Shown here: positions 8,984 to 17,041 of the stretch, piece by piece
Layout of the letters: every line of letters begins with the position of its first letter
How positions within the stretch are numbered: the stretch's first letter is position 1
From: Calditrichia bacterium
Lineage (GTDB): Bacteria; Calditrichota; Calditrichia; Calditrichales; Calditrichaceae
Direction of reading: 5' to 3'
DNA: 64,000 bases
Assembly (NCBI GenBank): GCA_026983775.1
Contig: JALSTK010000117.1
Span: 62,001-126,000 of the forward strand
Notes under the pieces: model-generated
The model's database searches: none
What the model was told of the DNA's origin: nothing
The model's input: only the letters and a program-made list of their open reading frames with translations
Program-made: the position numbers and the translations under genes

Positions 8984-9406
8984 ATGAGCCGGATCTTAAT
9001 TTTATGCACGGGAAATTCATGTCGCAGCCAGATGGCGGAAGCCTATTTGAGATCGCTTGATCCGAATTTAGAAATCTATTCGGCCGGTACCCAACCTGCC
9101 GCTACGATTCATCCCCGGGCGGTTCAGGTCATGAAGGAGATAGGAATCGATATTTCCAACAGCCGGCCAAAGAGGGTGGATCAATTCATACAAACGGCTT
9201 TTGATTATGTAATTACGGTCTGTGACAGTGCTAAAGAGGCTTGTCCTGTATTCACGGGTAACGTGCGGCACCGTCTGCATATCGGATTTGACGATCCGGC
9301 GGAGGCAAGGGGTACGGATGAACAAATTTTATTTGAATTCAGGCGGGTACGGGATGAGATACGGCGTGACTTTAAAAAATTTTATGAAGCTCATTTTTTA
9401 TCATAA
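8984..9406 (+). CDS. arsC: Thioredoxin-coupled arsenate reductase (LMW-phosphatase fold)
   Basis: A 140-residue enzyme that reduces arsenate to arsenite so that it can be exported. The P-loop is Cys8-X5-Arg14 (CTGNSCRS), and the redox relay cysteines are Cys80 and Cys87 in VCDSAKEACPVF. This is the three-cysteine arrangement of S. aureus-type ArsC (10/82/89), which uses thioredoxin as electron donor; a plain tyrosine phosphatase would lack the last two. The ATG at 8984 is preferred over the in-frame TTG at 8957 because it places the P-loop at the normal distance from the N-terminus and follows GGGCAA. A small thioredoxin-like gene lies just downstream. Confidence 0.93.
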   Translation: MSRILILCTGNSCRSQMAEAYLRSLDPNLEIYSAGTQPAATIHPRAVQVMKEIGIDISNSRPKRVDQFIQTAFDYVITVCDSAKEACPVFTGNVRHRLHIGFDDPAEARGTDEQILFEFRRVRDEIRRDFKKFYEAHFLS

Positions 9407-9531
9407 AAGATTGATTACCCGGAAATATTTTTTTGATTTAGACTGATATAAAGCGCCATCCTGGCTGGGAAGAGCCTTAAAAGAATATAAAAGATTCGTA
9501 AAGTAAAACCGATAATCAGATGGAGAGACCA

Positions 9532-9780
9532 ATGGTAAAATCAATACAGATTTACGGAACCGGTTGTGCAAGTTGCGAGAAACTTTATCAAGTAGCTTTA
9601 ACAGCTGTTAAAGAGATTGATCACGAAATCAGAGTGGAAAAGATTGAAGACCTGAACGCTTTATTGGAGGTCGGCGTGATGCGTACGCCCGGTTTGGGTT
9701 TTAACGGTAAATTAATTATGCAGGGTAAGCTGATGACTCCGGCTACTTTAAAAAATAGAATATCGGCTTTCTCGGAATAG
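9532..9780 (+). CDS. Small thioredoxin-like protein (Thioredoxin_3 type)
   Basis: An 82-residue mini-thioredoxin with Cys12-Ala-Ser-Cys15 near the N-terminus and the cis-proline region MRTPGLGFNGK around 50-60. Members of this family (redox-active disulfide protein 2) are often found next to ArsP/DUF318 permeases, as here. The start at 9532 is preferred because GGAGAG at 9522-9527 precedes it; an in-frame ATG at 9520 would overlap that site. It lies 125 bp after arsC and 98 bp before arsP. Plausible roles are electron donor to ArsC or thiol/arsenical handling for the permease; the sequence does not decide between them. Confidence 0.85.
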   Translation: MVKSIQIYGTGCASCEKLYQVALTAVKEIDHEIRVEKIEDLNALLEVGVMRTPGLGFNGKLIMQGKLMTPATLKNRISAFSE

Positions 9781-9878
9781 CTCTGTTTGGTTTTTTGGCG
9801 GCCCTTCTGAACCGAATCATCAAAAAAATATAATCCTAAAAAGATTAGCTGAAAAGAAGGATTAAGGAAGTACGTAAT

Positions 9879-11024
9879 ATGCAACGGGTATTAAAACTAC
9901 GCGAAGCCTGGAATGATGAATGGAAGAAATTTTTCCTGCTGGTTGTTCTCTTTTTAACGTTTTATTTTACGCCGGTGCATTCCGGTGTAGTGGCTCAGGC
10001 TCTTACCGCCGGGTTAGCCCTGCTTCAAGAATATGCCCGCCAACATGTGCTAACCTGTCTGGTTCCGGCCTTTTTTATTGCCGGGGCTATCGCCGTATTT
10101 GTAAAAAAGGATAGTATTTTACAGCTGCTTGGACCAACAGCCAAAAAATATATCGCTTATCCCATCGCATCGGTATCCGGTGGAATTTTAGCAGTCTGTT
10201 CCTGTACCATTCTGCCGTTGTTCGCCGGTATTTACAAGCGGGGAGCGGGAATCGGTCCGGCCGTAGCTTTTTTGTTCACCGGCCCGGCGATTAATGTTAC
10301 CGCTATTTTTCTTACCGGCAATGCCGTCGGATGGGATTTTGCCTTTGCCCGCCTGATTGCTTCCATTATCATTGCCATTATAGTCGGCCTGATGATGGGG
10401 GCTATTTTCCATGAACATGATGCCAAAAGTTCTAAGGGATTTGTAAGGAGTATGGAAGACGAAAAGCCCTATAGTAACGGGACAATTATTTTGTTCCTGA
10501 CATTACAATTAGCCATTCTAATAGTCCTGGGATTACATATTCCAACTGTGATTAAATGGGGTTTAAGCGGGGCTCTCTTGCTTCTTCTTCTGTATCAGGT
10601 GTTTTTTAAATATCAGAAAGAGGATAACTACCAATGGGTAGAGGAAACATGGGACCTGACTAAAAAGATATTGCCTTATTTATTTATAGGTATTTTTATC
10701 GCCGGGATGATCGATGTGATTATTCCGGACAGCTGGATTCAGGTTTCGGTCGGGGAAAATAATTTGGTTGGGAATGCCGTCGCTTCCGTTTCCGGTGCCC
10801 TGATGTATTTTGCCACTTTAACCGAAGTGCCCATCATTCAAACACTGATGAAAATGGGCATGGCCCGCGGTCCGGCTTTAACCTTGTTCCTCACCGGCAA
10901 TGCTCTGAGTTTGCCCAGTATGATCGTTATTTTTAAACTGATGGGTAAAAAGCAGGCCCTCACTTATATCATTTTGATTTGCGGCTTTTCAATCTTAGCC
11001 GGCCTGGTTTTCGGGGATATGTAG
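9879..11024 (+). CDS. arsP: ArsP-type permease (organoarsenical efflux family)
   Basis: A 381-residue polytopic membrane protein of the ArsP/DUF318 permease family. It has the conserved block SVSGGILAVCSC (Cys107 and Cys109), then LPLFAGIYKRGAGIGPA and FLFTGPAINVTA, and a second related half (about 285-345, ending LFLTGNALSLPS), which reflects the internal duplication of the family. Characterised ArsP proteins export trivalent methylated or aromatic arsenicals. The arsenic operon context supports that class, but substrate choice is inferred. Confidence 0.85.
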   Translation: MQRVLKLREAWNDEWKKFFLLVVLFLTFYFTPVHSGVVAQALTAGLALLQEYARQHVLTCLVPAFFIAGAIAVFVKKDSILQLLGPTAKKYIAYPIASVSGGILAVCSCTILPLFAGIYKRGAGIGPAVAFLFTGPAINVTAIFLTGNAVGWDFAFARLIASIIIAIIVGLMMGAIFHEHDAKSSKGFVRSMEDEKPYSNGTIILFLTLQLAILIVLGLHIPTVIKWGLSGALLLLLLYQVFFKYQKEDNYQWVEETWDLTKKILPYLFIGIFIAGMIDVIIPDSWIQVSVGENNLVGNAVASVSGALMYFATLTEVPIIQTLMKMGMARGPALTLFLTGNALSLPSMIVIFKLMGKKQALTYIILICGFSILAGLVFGDM

Positions 11025-11107
11025 GGCATGGTGTATAAAAGAAAATAACCCAAGTTTCATCCGAATCATTTTACTGTTAAAACATGTATTTGAGTAGTGA
11101 GGTATCT

Positions 11108-12148
11108 ATGGAGCGACAAGTTAGAAAGCGTTTATCTTTTTTTGACCGCTATCTTACATTGTGGATTTTTATCACCATGTTTACCGGGGTGTTGATCGGT
11201 TATATAATCCCGTCGATTTCCGGATTCTGGGATCGCTTCTCAGCAGGTACAACGAATCTTCCGATTGCCGTGGGTCTGATTTTGATGATGTATCCACCCC
11301 TCGCTAAAGTGCGTTACGAGAAATTACCGCTTGTTTTTAAAAATATGAAACTTTTAACGCTCTCTCTGGTACAGAACTGGATTGTGGGGCCGTTGGTCAT
11401 GTTTTTCCTGGCCATTCTGCTCTTACCGGACAGGCCGGCGATGATGGTAGGTGTTATCCTGGTCGGTTTGGCCCGGTGTATTGCTATGGTGCTGGTATGG
11501 AACGACCTGGCAAAAGGGGATTCCGAACTGGCGGCGGGTCTGGTTGCCTTCAATGCCGTTTTCCAGGTTTTTTTATATTCTGTTTATGCCTATGTATTTA
11601 TTGCCGTGCTGCCCACTTTCTTTGGTTTGAAGGGTATAGAAGTCAACGTTTCCATCGCAGAAATCGCCAAAACGGTACTCATTTATCTGGGCATTCCCTT
11701 TGCGGCTGGTTTGATTTCCAGCCTCGTTTTTCGCAAATGGCGGGGAGACCGCTGGTATTTCAAAAAATTTGTCCCCAAAATTTCTCTTTTAACTCCGTTT
11801 GCTTTATTGTTTACGATTTTTGTCATGTTTTCGCTAAAAGGTGAAAAAATAGTAGAATTACCCATGGATGTTCTGCGCGTAGCCCTTCCCTTTACTTTCT
11901 ATTTTGTTATTATGTTTTTCGCCACCTTCTTTCTGGCCAGACGCATGGGCGCCTCTTATGAGAGAACGACGACTATGGCTTTTACCGCTGGTAGCAATGA
12001 CTTCGAATTGGCTATTGCCGTGGCTGTGGCTGTGTTCGGGGTTAATTCATCGACTGCGCTGGCCACGGTAATCGGTCCCCTGGTTGAGGTGCCGGTTTTA
12101 ATTATTCTGGTCGATATTGCCCTGAAGTTCCGGAAGAAATATTTTTAA
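11108..12148 (+). CDS. acr3: Arsenite efflux carrier, Acr3/BART family
   Basis: A 346-residue inner-membrane carrier with ten predicted helices that exports As(OH)3. The conserved cysteine of the fourth helix is Cys124 in [13 protein letters not shown], and the helix-9 region has the PLVEVPVLI motif with its conserved glutamate. The start at 11108 follows GAGG (11099-11102) at normal spacing; the in-frame ATG at 11084 has no ribosome-binding site. It completes the reduce-and-export pathway with ArsC. Confidence 0.93.
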   Translation: MERQVRKRLSFFDRYLTLWIFITMFTGVLIGYIIPSISGFWDRFSAGTTNLPIAVGLILMMYPPLAKVRYEKLPLVFKNMKLLTLSLVQNWIVGPLVMFFLAILLLPDRPAMMVGVILVGLARCIAMVLVWNDLAKGDSELAAGLVAFNAVFQVFLYSVYAYVFIAVLPTFFGLKGIEVNVSIAEIAKTVLIYLGIPFAAGLISSLVFRKWRGDRWYFKKFVPKISLLTPFALLFTIFVMFSLKGEKIVELPMDVLRVALPFTFYFVIMFFATFFLARRMGASYERTTTMAFTAGSNDFELAIAVAVAVFGVNSSTALATVIGPLVEVPVLIILVDIALKFRKKYF

Positions 12149-12243
12149 TTTCCAGACATGGAGGAAGATAAAGCGGCCGGATAAAGTCACCTGCCGAAGC
12201 GAAAGATTAATGAAGTATTCATATAAACCGGAGATAAATAATA

Positions 12244-12714
12244 ATGAAAAAATTAATACCGCTTATTTTTATCGGATTGTTTTTAGTTGAGATGGCCTGT
12301 CAAAAAAGGCCGAATAGGAATACAACTACCTATACCCGGAAATCGAATAAAAAGATGCAATCAAGGCTTTTCCGGCTCCCGAAGACTTCGCAGCAAGCAA
12401 AAAATGAAAAAGTAAAAATTACTTTTATTGAGCTGGGTTCGGTGAATTGTGTACCCTGCCGGATGATGCAACCCGTCATGCGTTCTCTAAAAACAAAATA
12501 CGGGGATCAAATTAACATTATCTTTTATGATGTCTGGCAAACCGATCAGAAGCGTTATGCTTCTGAATATAAGATACGTCTCATTCCCACACAGATTTTT
12601 TTGGATGAGCAGGGTCACGAACTTTTTAGGCATGAAGGATTTTTCCCGGAAGATGAAATAGACAAATTGCTTCAGGTTCGAGGGCTTACATTAAAAAACG
12701 GTGATAATTCATGA
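12244..12714 (+). CDS. Thioredoxin-fold lipoprotein
   Basis: A 156-residue exported thioredoxin-like protein. The N-terminus is a lipoprotein signal (hydrophobic core, then VEMAC with the lipid-accepting Cys19), followed by a basic linker and a thioredoxin domain with active site Cys69-Val-Pro-Cys72 and cis-proline block RLIPTQIF. It should be anchored outside the cytoplasmic membrane. Its stop overlaps the start of a CcdA-like gene (ATGA), so the two are translationally coupled. Known CcdA proteins pass electrons from cytoplasmic thioredoxin to extracytoplasmic thioredoxin-fold partners, which this protein would be. Confidence 0.88.
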   Translation: MKKLIPLIFIGLFLVEMACQKRPNRNTTTYTRKSNKKMQSRLFRLPKTSQQAKNEKVKITFIELGSVNCVPCRMMQPVMRSLKTKYGDQINIIFYDVWQTDQKRYASEYKIRLIPTQIFLDEQGHELFRHEGFFPEDEIDKLLQVRGLTLKNGDNS

Positions 12715-13409
12715 TACACCAGTTGTTTAATCAATTGACCCTGGCCATGAATGCTTCCTTCATAATAGCATTACTGGCCTCTTATTCCTGGGGAATTTTC
12801 AGTATTTTACTCAGTCCCTGTCATCTGACCAGTATACCCCTGATTATTGGTTACATCAGCGGGCAAAGAGTGAGTGGTGTAAAAAGGTCTTTTTTTTTAT
12901 CGACTGTATTTGCAGTTGGAATATTAATATCCGTCGCCCTTATCGGCCTGATTACCGCTTCCATGGGTCGATTGGTCGGTGATGTCGGGGGAGGGGGTAA
13001 TTATCTGGTGGCTGCCATCTTCTTTATTATGGGATTATATTTAATGGATTTGATTCCTCTGCAGTGGAACGAATTACAATTAAGAACAGGCACAAGCGGA
13101 GTAGCCGGTGCTCTTCTTCTCGGATTGATTTTTGGAGTCGGGCTGGGGCCGTGTACTTTTGCTTATATGGCTCCCGTGCTGGGAGTCGTTTTTACGATGG
13201 CTGTGGCGGCTTGGCTAAAAACTTTATTCCTTATTCTGGCCTTCGGTTTCGGACAGTGTACGGTGATCATCAGCGCAGGTACTTTAACTCAGGTTGTTCA
13301 AAAGTATCTGAAATGGACCAATTCAAGCAAAAAGATGATCGTTATACGTCGTTTTTCCGGGTTTTTGGTTGTTTTAGGCGGTGTATATTTTATAGCAATT
13401 ACATTTTAG
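12711..13409 (+). CDS. CcdA/DsbD-type transmembrane thiol electron carrier
   Basis: A 232-residue six-helix membrane protein of the CcdA/DsbD-beta family. The two redox cysteines are visible as Cys37 (LLSPCHLTSIP) and Cys148 (GLGPCTFAYM), one in each half. It overlaps the upstream thioredoxin lipoprotein by 4 bp. I infer transfer of reducing power across the membrane to that lipoprotein. Its place at the end of an arsenic operon, rather than beside cytochrome c maturation genes, suggests a dedicated redox role in arsenic handling. Confidence 0.88.
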   Translation: MIHQLFNQLTLAMNASFIIALLASYSWGIFSILLSPCHLTSIPLIIGYISGQRVSGVKRSFFLSTVFAVGILISVALIGLITASMGRLVGDVGGGGNYLVAAIFFIMGLYLMDLIPLQWNELQLRTGTSGVAGALLLGLIFGVGLGPCTFAYMAPVLGVVFTMAVAAWLKTLFLILAFGFGQCTVIISAGTLTQVVQKYLKWTNSSKKMIVIRRFSGFLVVLGGVYFIAITF

Positions 13410-13431
13410 TTTAAGGGGAGAAACGGGTATT

Positions 13432-13719
13432 ATGGCTTGTTCATGCCAAACACTTAAGCCGTTTAAAATAAAAATTTTTGATGATGAACGTATCGTTTTA
13501 GGGCTGGATAATGTTTTATTCACAGCGATTCTTGCCGATTTGAAGAATGATGCCGACGCAGAGGAAATTCTCTGGCGCCGTTTGCGTAATTATAACCCGG
13601 AAATAGCCGATGATGAGGAATTCGTCTTTAAACGCCATTTGATGCAACTCTATAAAAATGGTAAGAAAGCGTACGAAGCATACCAAAAAAATCAAAGACA
13701 GGCAATGCCTCAAAAATAA
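13432..13719 (+). CDS. Small hypothetical protein, N-terminal CxC, end of ars operon
   Basis: A 95-residue soluble protein I do not recognise. It starts MACSCQTLK (Cys3 and Cys5) and continues as a mostly helical, charged protein with no signal peptide or membrane segment. It follows ccdA by 22 bp after a purine-rich AGGGGAGAA stretch, so it is probably the last gene of the arsenic operon. The paired cysteines suggest metal(loid) or thiol chemistry, but this is only suggestive. A MITE-like element begins two bases after its stop codon. Confidence 0.7.
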   Translation: MACSCQTLKPFKIKIFDDERIVLGLDNVLFTAILADLKNDADAEEILWRRLRNYNPEIADDEEFVFKRHLMQLYKNGKKAYEAYQKNQRQAMPQK

Positions 13720-13721
13720 TA

Positions 13722-14116
13722 GGCTCTACCGGGATTCTTGTGGTTAAACGCCGCATCCTCAAATCATCGCGAAGTGATGCAATATGAGTAGCCACACCCG
13801 TCAGCCGCCGGGCAGGAGCGAAGCCTGCGGGCAAGATGCAACCGAATAGGGTTACCACAAAGCGGTAAAATAAACTAGGCCTTTCAATGTATAGGGTCAC
13901 CTATTTCGTTAGAACGCTCTGTGTTCCATATTCGACGCCTTCAGCGTCGCGCTCTCTTTTTCCGCTTTACCACAGGCCAAGCCTGTGGCTACTCATATTA
14001 GTATCCTTCGGATACTATTGTTTTTATATACAAGAATAATAAAACAATAAAAAATTGTTTAATTCCTTATATCAATCTTCATTAATATACGGCTTTACAA
14101 AAAACCCGGTAGAGCC
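13722..14116. mobile_element. MITE-like element with terminal inverted repeats (full-length copy)
   Basis: A 395-bp non-coding element bounded by a perfect 12-bp inverted repeat (GGCTCTACCGGG at 13722-13733, its complement at 14105-14116); similarity of the ends extends to about 20 bp. Inside are several strong hairpins: GCAGG/CCTGC around 13812-13828, GACGC/GCGTC around 13934, CCACAGGC-CAA-GCCTGTGG around 13970-13988, and an 8-bp stem with TTC loop around 13999-14017. No open reading frame fits. A related copy with the same right end lies at 35938-36138. I saw no certain target-site duplication. It is probably a non-autonomous transposable element or structured repeat. Confidence 0.75.
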
Positions 14117-14418
14117 ATTTTTCTTTTATCTTGGCATGGCCGGAATTTCATTATCCTTCGTTCCTTTCGAGGAATAAATGATTTCCATATTCAATAGGGA
14201 TAACCAACATTAATTAGCAAACAAAGAAAAAATGTTTTAAATTATAGATGACAAATTTTAAACACAGATGAAAATTAAAAGGATCGATGGGTTCTGTCAT
14301 TTGGGCCAATGAGCGGTCAATAATAGAGACAGCGCCGCTTTCATAAAAGGATAAGATAATACTCGATAGGAAAAGGTATTTATTGAAACATTGTAAAAAA
14401 TAGATTCAGGTATTTATT
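14117..14418. other. Non-coding gap upstream of the ZIP transporter
   Basis: About 300 bp, AT-rich, between the MITE-like element and the ZIP transporter. I see no gene, terminator or repeat I can support. It presumably holds the transporter promoter, but no box is convincing. Confidence 0.5.
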
Positions 14419-15147
14419 ATGGATACGCATCTTCAGACACTTATTATTTATTCGGTTTTTATTATTATCCTGGCCTGGGTCGGGGGATTGATACCCTTAT
14501 ATTTCAAAGAGAATAAGCATCTGATTCACCTCTTCATAAGTTTCGGAGCCGGTGTCTTGTTGGGCGCTTCTTTTTTACATATGATTCCGGACGCGGCGGG
14601 TATCCTCGGTTCCAGGCTGGGCCTACCCGTATTGGTGGGTTTTTTAACCTTATACATCCTGGAAAAGTTTGTAATGACCCATCCCTGTCCGCATGAGCAT
14701 TGCGAGTACCATACGGTGGGTACTTCTGCGTTTTTTGGATTATCCCTTCACAGCCTGATCACCGGTCTGGCTCTTGGTTCGGGTATTGTTGTGCCCAGGT
14801 TGGGAATTGTAATTTTTTTAGCGGTCGTATTGCACAAATTGCCGGCATCTTTATCCCTGGTAAGTATTTTGGTTAAAGAGCATTATTCAATCCAACGTAT
14901 ATTAATGTATCTGACTTTCTTTTCCGTGATGGTACCGATAGGCGCCTTTATTACTTATTATCTGGTCGAGCATACCAGTCGGATGGTAATCGGTTATTTA
15001 ATCGCTTTCTCCGCCGGAACATTTCTGCATGTGGCTGCAGACGATCTTTTGCCCGAGGTACATCAACGTTCCGGGGATCGAACTACGGGGTTGTTTATTT
15101 TTTTTCTGGGCCTGTTGGTTATCTGGTCCGTTACTTTGTTCCATTAG
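14419..15147 (+). CDS. ZIP-family metal transporter
   Basis: A 242-residue, eight-helix ZIP-family (zinc/iron permease) protein. The first helices read FGAGVLLGASFLHMIPDA, followed by a short variable loop rich in Cys/His (HPCPHEHCEYH, about 92-102) that could bind metal. The binuclear-site helices are represented by SLHSLITGLALGSG and VLHKLPASLSL, and the last signature by FLHVAADDLLPE. ZIP proteins usually import Zn, Fe, Mn or Co. It is a single-gene unit ended by the terminator at 15221. Confidence 0.9.
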   Translation: MDTHLQTLIIYSVFIIILAWVGGLIPLYFKENKHLIHLFISFGAGVLLGASFLHMIPDAAGILGSRLGLPVLVGFLTLYILEKFVMTHPCPHEHCEYHTVGTSAFFGLSLHSLITGLALGSGIVVPRLGIVIFLAVVLHKLPASLSLVSILVKEHYSIQRILMYLTFFSVMVPIGAFITYYLVEHTSRMVIGYLIAFSAGTFLHVAADDLLPEVHQRSGDRTTGLFIFFLGLLVIWSVTLFH

Positions 15148-15220
15148 AGAGAGTGTCCCGGGATAATTCAGTTTGTATTTATCAGGTGATGGGGTTCACC
15201 TTTAATGCCGTCTGGCTGAT

Positions 15221-15255
15221 AACTCCTGTTTTTTGCAAAAGCAGGAGTTTTTTTA
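15221..15255 (+). terminator. Intrinsic terminator after ZIP transporter
   Basis: An 8-bp stem (AACTCCTG at 15221-15228 with 15242-15249) followed by a run of eight T. It lies 73 bp after the ZIP stop and 17 bp before the GTPase start, so the GTPase gene needs its own promoter or read-through. Confidence 0.85.
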
Positions 15256-15271
15256 TTACAGGAATATATAC

Positions 15272-17041
15272 ATGAAAAACCATCTTCTTGAATCCAATGA
15301 AAAGGACAAGCAGCAGCTTATTCTGCTGGCCGATCAACTAAAGGCCATACAATCGGATCCGGAATCGATCGCCGCTCTGGAAAAAATTCAGAAGAATTTG
15401 CAAGATGAGCGCTTTCGTCTGGTTATATTGGGCCAGTTTAAAAGAGGAAAATCAACTTTCATCAATGCCCTGTTAGGGAAAGAAGTACTACCTACCGACG
15501 TCATTCCGGCCACGGCGGTAATTACCGAAATCCGATATGGGAGTCGCCCGGGTTGCCGGATCCATTTTCACGAAGGAGAATCCCGCGACGCAGCCTTGAA
15601 TGAATTATCCGGATTTGTTACTGAAAATGAAAATCCAGCCAACAGGAAGGGAGTAGACCGGGTACTGGTTTTTCATCCGGCATCCATTCTGCAGAAAGGT
15701 CTGATTCTGGTCGATACACCGGGAGTCGGTTCCATACATCAGCATAATACGCGCTTAACACAAGAGTATATTCCCAATGTGGATGCAGCTATCTTTTTGT
15801 TTTCGGCCGATCCTCCCTTAACGGAGCTGGAACAGGAATTTCTTAAAATTATTCTGCCGGTTGTGCCGAAGGTGTTCTTTATTCTGAACAAAAAAGATTA
15901 TCTGAATGCGGAAGAGGTACAACGGGTTTTAGATTTTAACCGTAAAATTCTCAATGACATATCCGACCATTCCGAGCAACAGATTACCCCTCTATCTGCG
16001 CTACAGGGTTTGCAGGCAAAGAAAACGCATTCAGAGAAGCAATTAAAGGAAAGCGGATTAGCCGGTTTTGAACAACAGCTGCACCATTTTTTGATTCATT
16101 ATCGGGGGCGGCTGCTGATTCTTAGTAATGCGGAGCGCATCATAAAATTTTGTGAGGAGTGGAAAAATTTATTACAGCTTAATCGTCAGGCTCAGACTCT
16201 TTCTCTGGAAGCTCTCGAAGAAAAACTGGACAAGTTCAAGACATACGCCTCGGATTTACAGCGTAAAGATCAACGTTTACGCTTTTTGCTGGATGGGTTG
16301 CGCAGCCAAATTATGGAGTACTATGACCGGCGGGTAAAAATATTTTTCAAAGAAAGTATACAGCGGATTCAGGATCAAATCGGATCCTTCCTGACAGCGA
16401 ATCAAAACATGAATCATAAAAAGCTGATCGATGCGGTTGAAGAGCAGATTAATCAGCTCATCATAGATCATTTCGAGCCGTTCCGTTTGATCATGGAAAA
16501 ACAGGTAAGAAAACGTTACGAAGATGAAATAGAACATCTGAATAATGAAGCCTGGACGATCATTAATGACCTTTATCAATATTCGGCTACCCTTTTTCAA
16601 CTAAGTCATTTGAAACATTTGCAGGAAAGCATCTGGCGTTACCAAAGCCGATTTTTCTACCGCACCTGGGAAGCGGAAGTTACCCTGGATCTGATCGAAA
16701 ACCGGGCGGCCGGATTTATTCCCGGTTCTCTTTTTATGAACTGGTTAAAGAAGAAGAGCAGTTATTTTATTCGTCAGAAACTGGAGCGCCAATGCGGGCG
16801 GCTACGGGCCGATATTTTATACCGCTTACAGGATAATAATCGTACCTTTTTGTATGAATATAAAAAGGTTCTCTCCGATACTGAAGATAAAATTGAGCAA
16901 CTCATAGAGAACGAAATCGACCTGAAGCGACAGGGTGAACAGGCTTTAGCACAGGTATTGCAGGAGCATCAGAAACAGGAAGCGGAAATCGATCGGATCT
17001 TGTCCCGGGCAGAACGGATTCGCACCCACTGGGCGAATTAG
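15272..17041 (+). CDS. Bacterial dynamin-like GTPase
   Basis: A 589-residue large GTPase of the dynamin superfamily. G1 is GQFKRGKST (about 53-61), G3 is DTPG (148-151), and G4 is NKKD (206-209). The remainder is long helices and coiled coil (about 290-589) with a hydrophobic stretch near 480-500 that could contact membrane. Bacterial dynamins remodel or protect membranes; this one stands alone rather than in the usual tandem pair. The ATG at 15272 is chosen because the longer frame would start inside the upstream terminator and AGGA sits at normal spacing. Its stop overlaps the stop of the convergent dehydrogenase by 4 bp. Confidence 0.88.
   Translation: MKNHLLESNEKDKQQLILLADQLKAIQSDPESIAALEKIQKNLQDERFRLVILGQFKRGKSTFINALLGKEVLPTDVIPATAVITEIRYGSRPGCRIHFHEGESRDAALNELSGFVTENENPANRKGVDRVLVFHPASILQKGLILVDTPGVGSIHQHNTRLTQEYIPNVDAAIFLFSADPPLTELEQEFLKIILPVVPKVFFILNKKDYLNAEEVQRVLDFNRKILNDISDHSEQQITPLSALQGLQAKKTHSEKQLKESGLAGFEQQLHHFLIHYRGRLLILSNAERIIKFCEEWKNLLQLNRQAQTLSLEALEEKLDKFKTYASDLQRKDQRLRFLLDGLRSQIMEYYDRRVKIFFKESIQRIQDQIGSFLTANQNMNHKKLIDAVEEQINQLIIDHFEPFRLIMEKQVRKRYEDEIEHLNNEAWTIINDLYQYSATLFQLSHLKHLQESIWRYQSRFFYRTWEAEVTLDLIENRAAGFIPGSLFMNWLKKKSSYFIRQKLERQCGRLRADILYRLQDNNRTFLYEYKKVLSDTEDKIEQLIENEIDLKRQGEQALAQVLQEHQKQEAEIDRILSRAERIRTHWAN

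Noticed and set aside
13700-14130. Target-site duplication around the MITE-like element.
   Set aside because: Flanks are both AT-rich, but no direct repeat longer than a few bases could be recognised with confidence.
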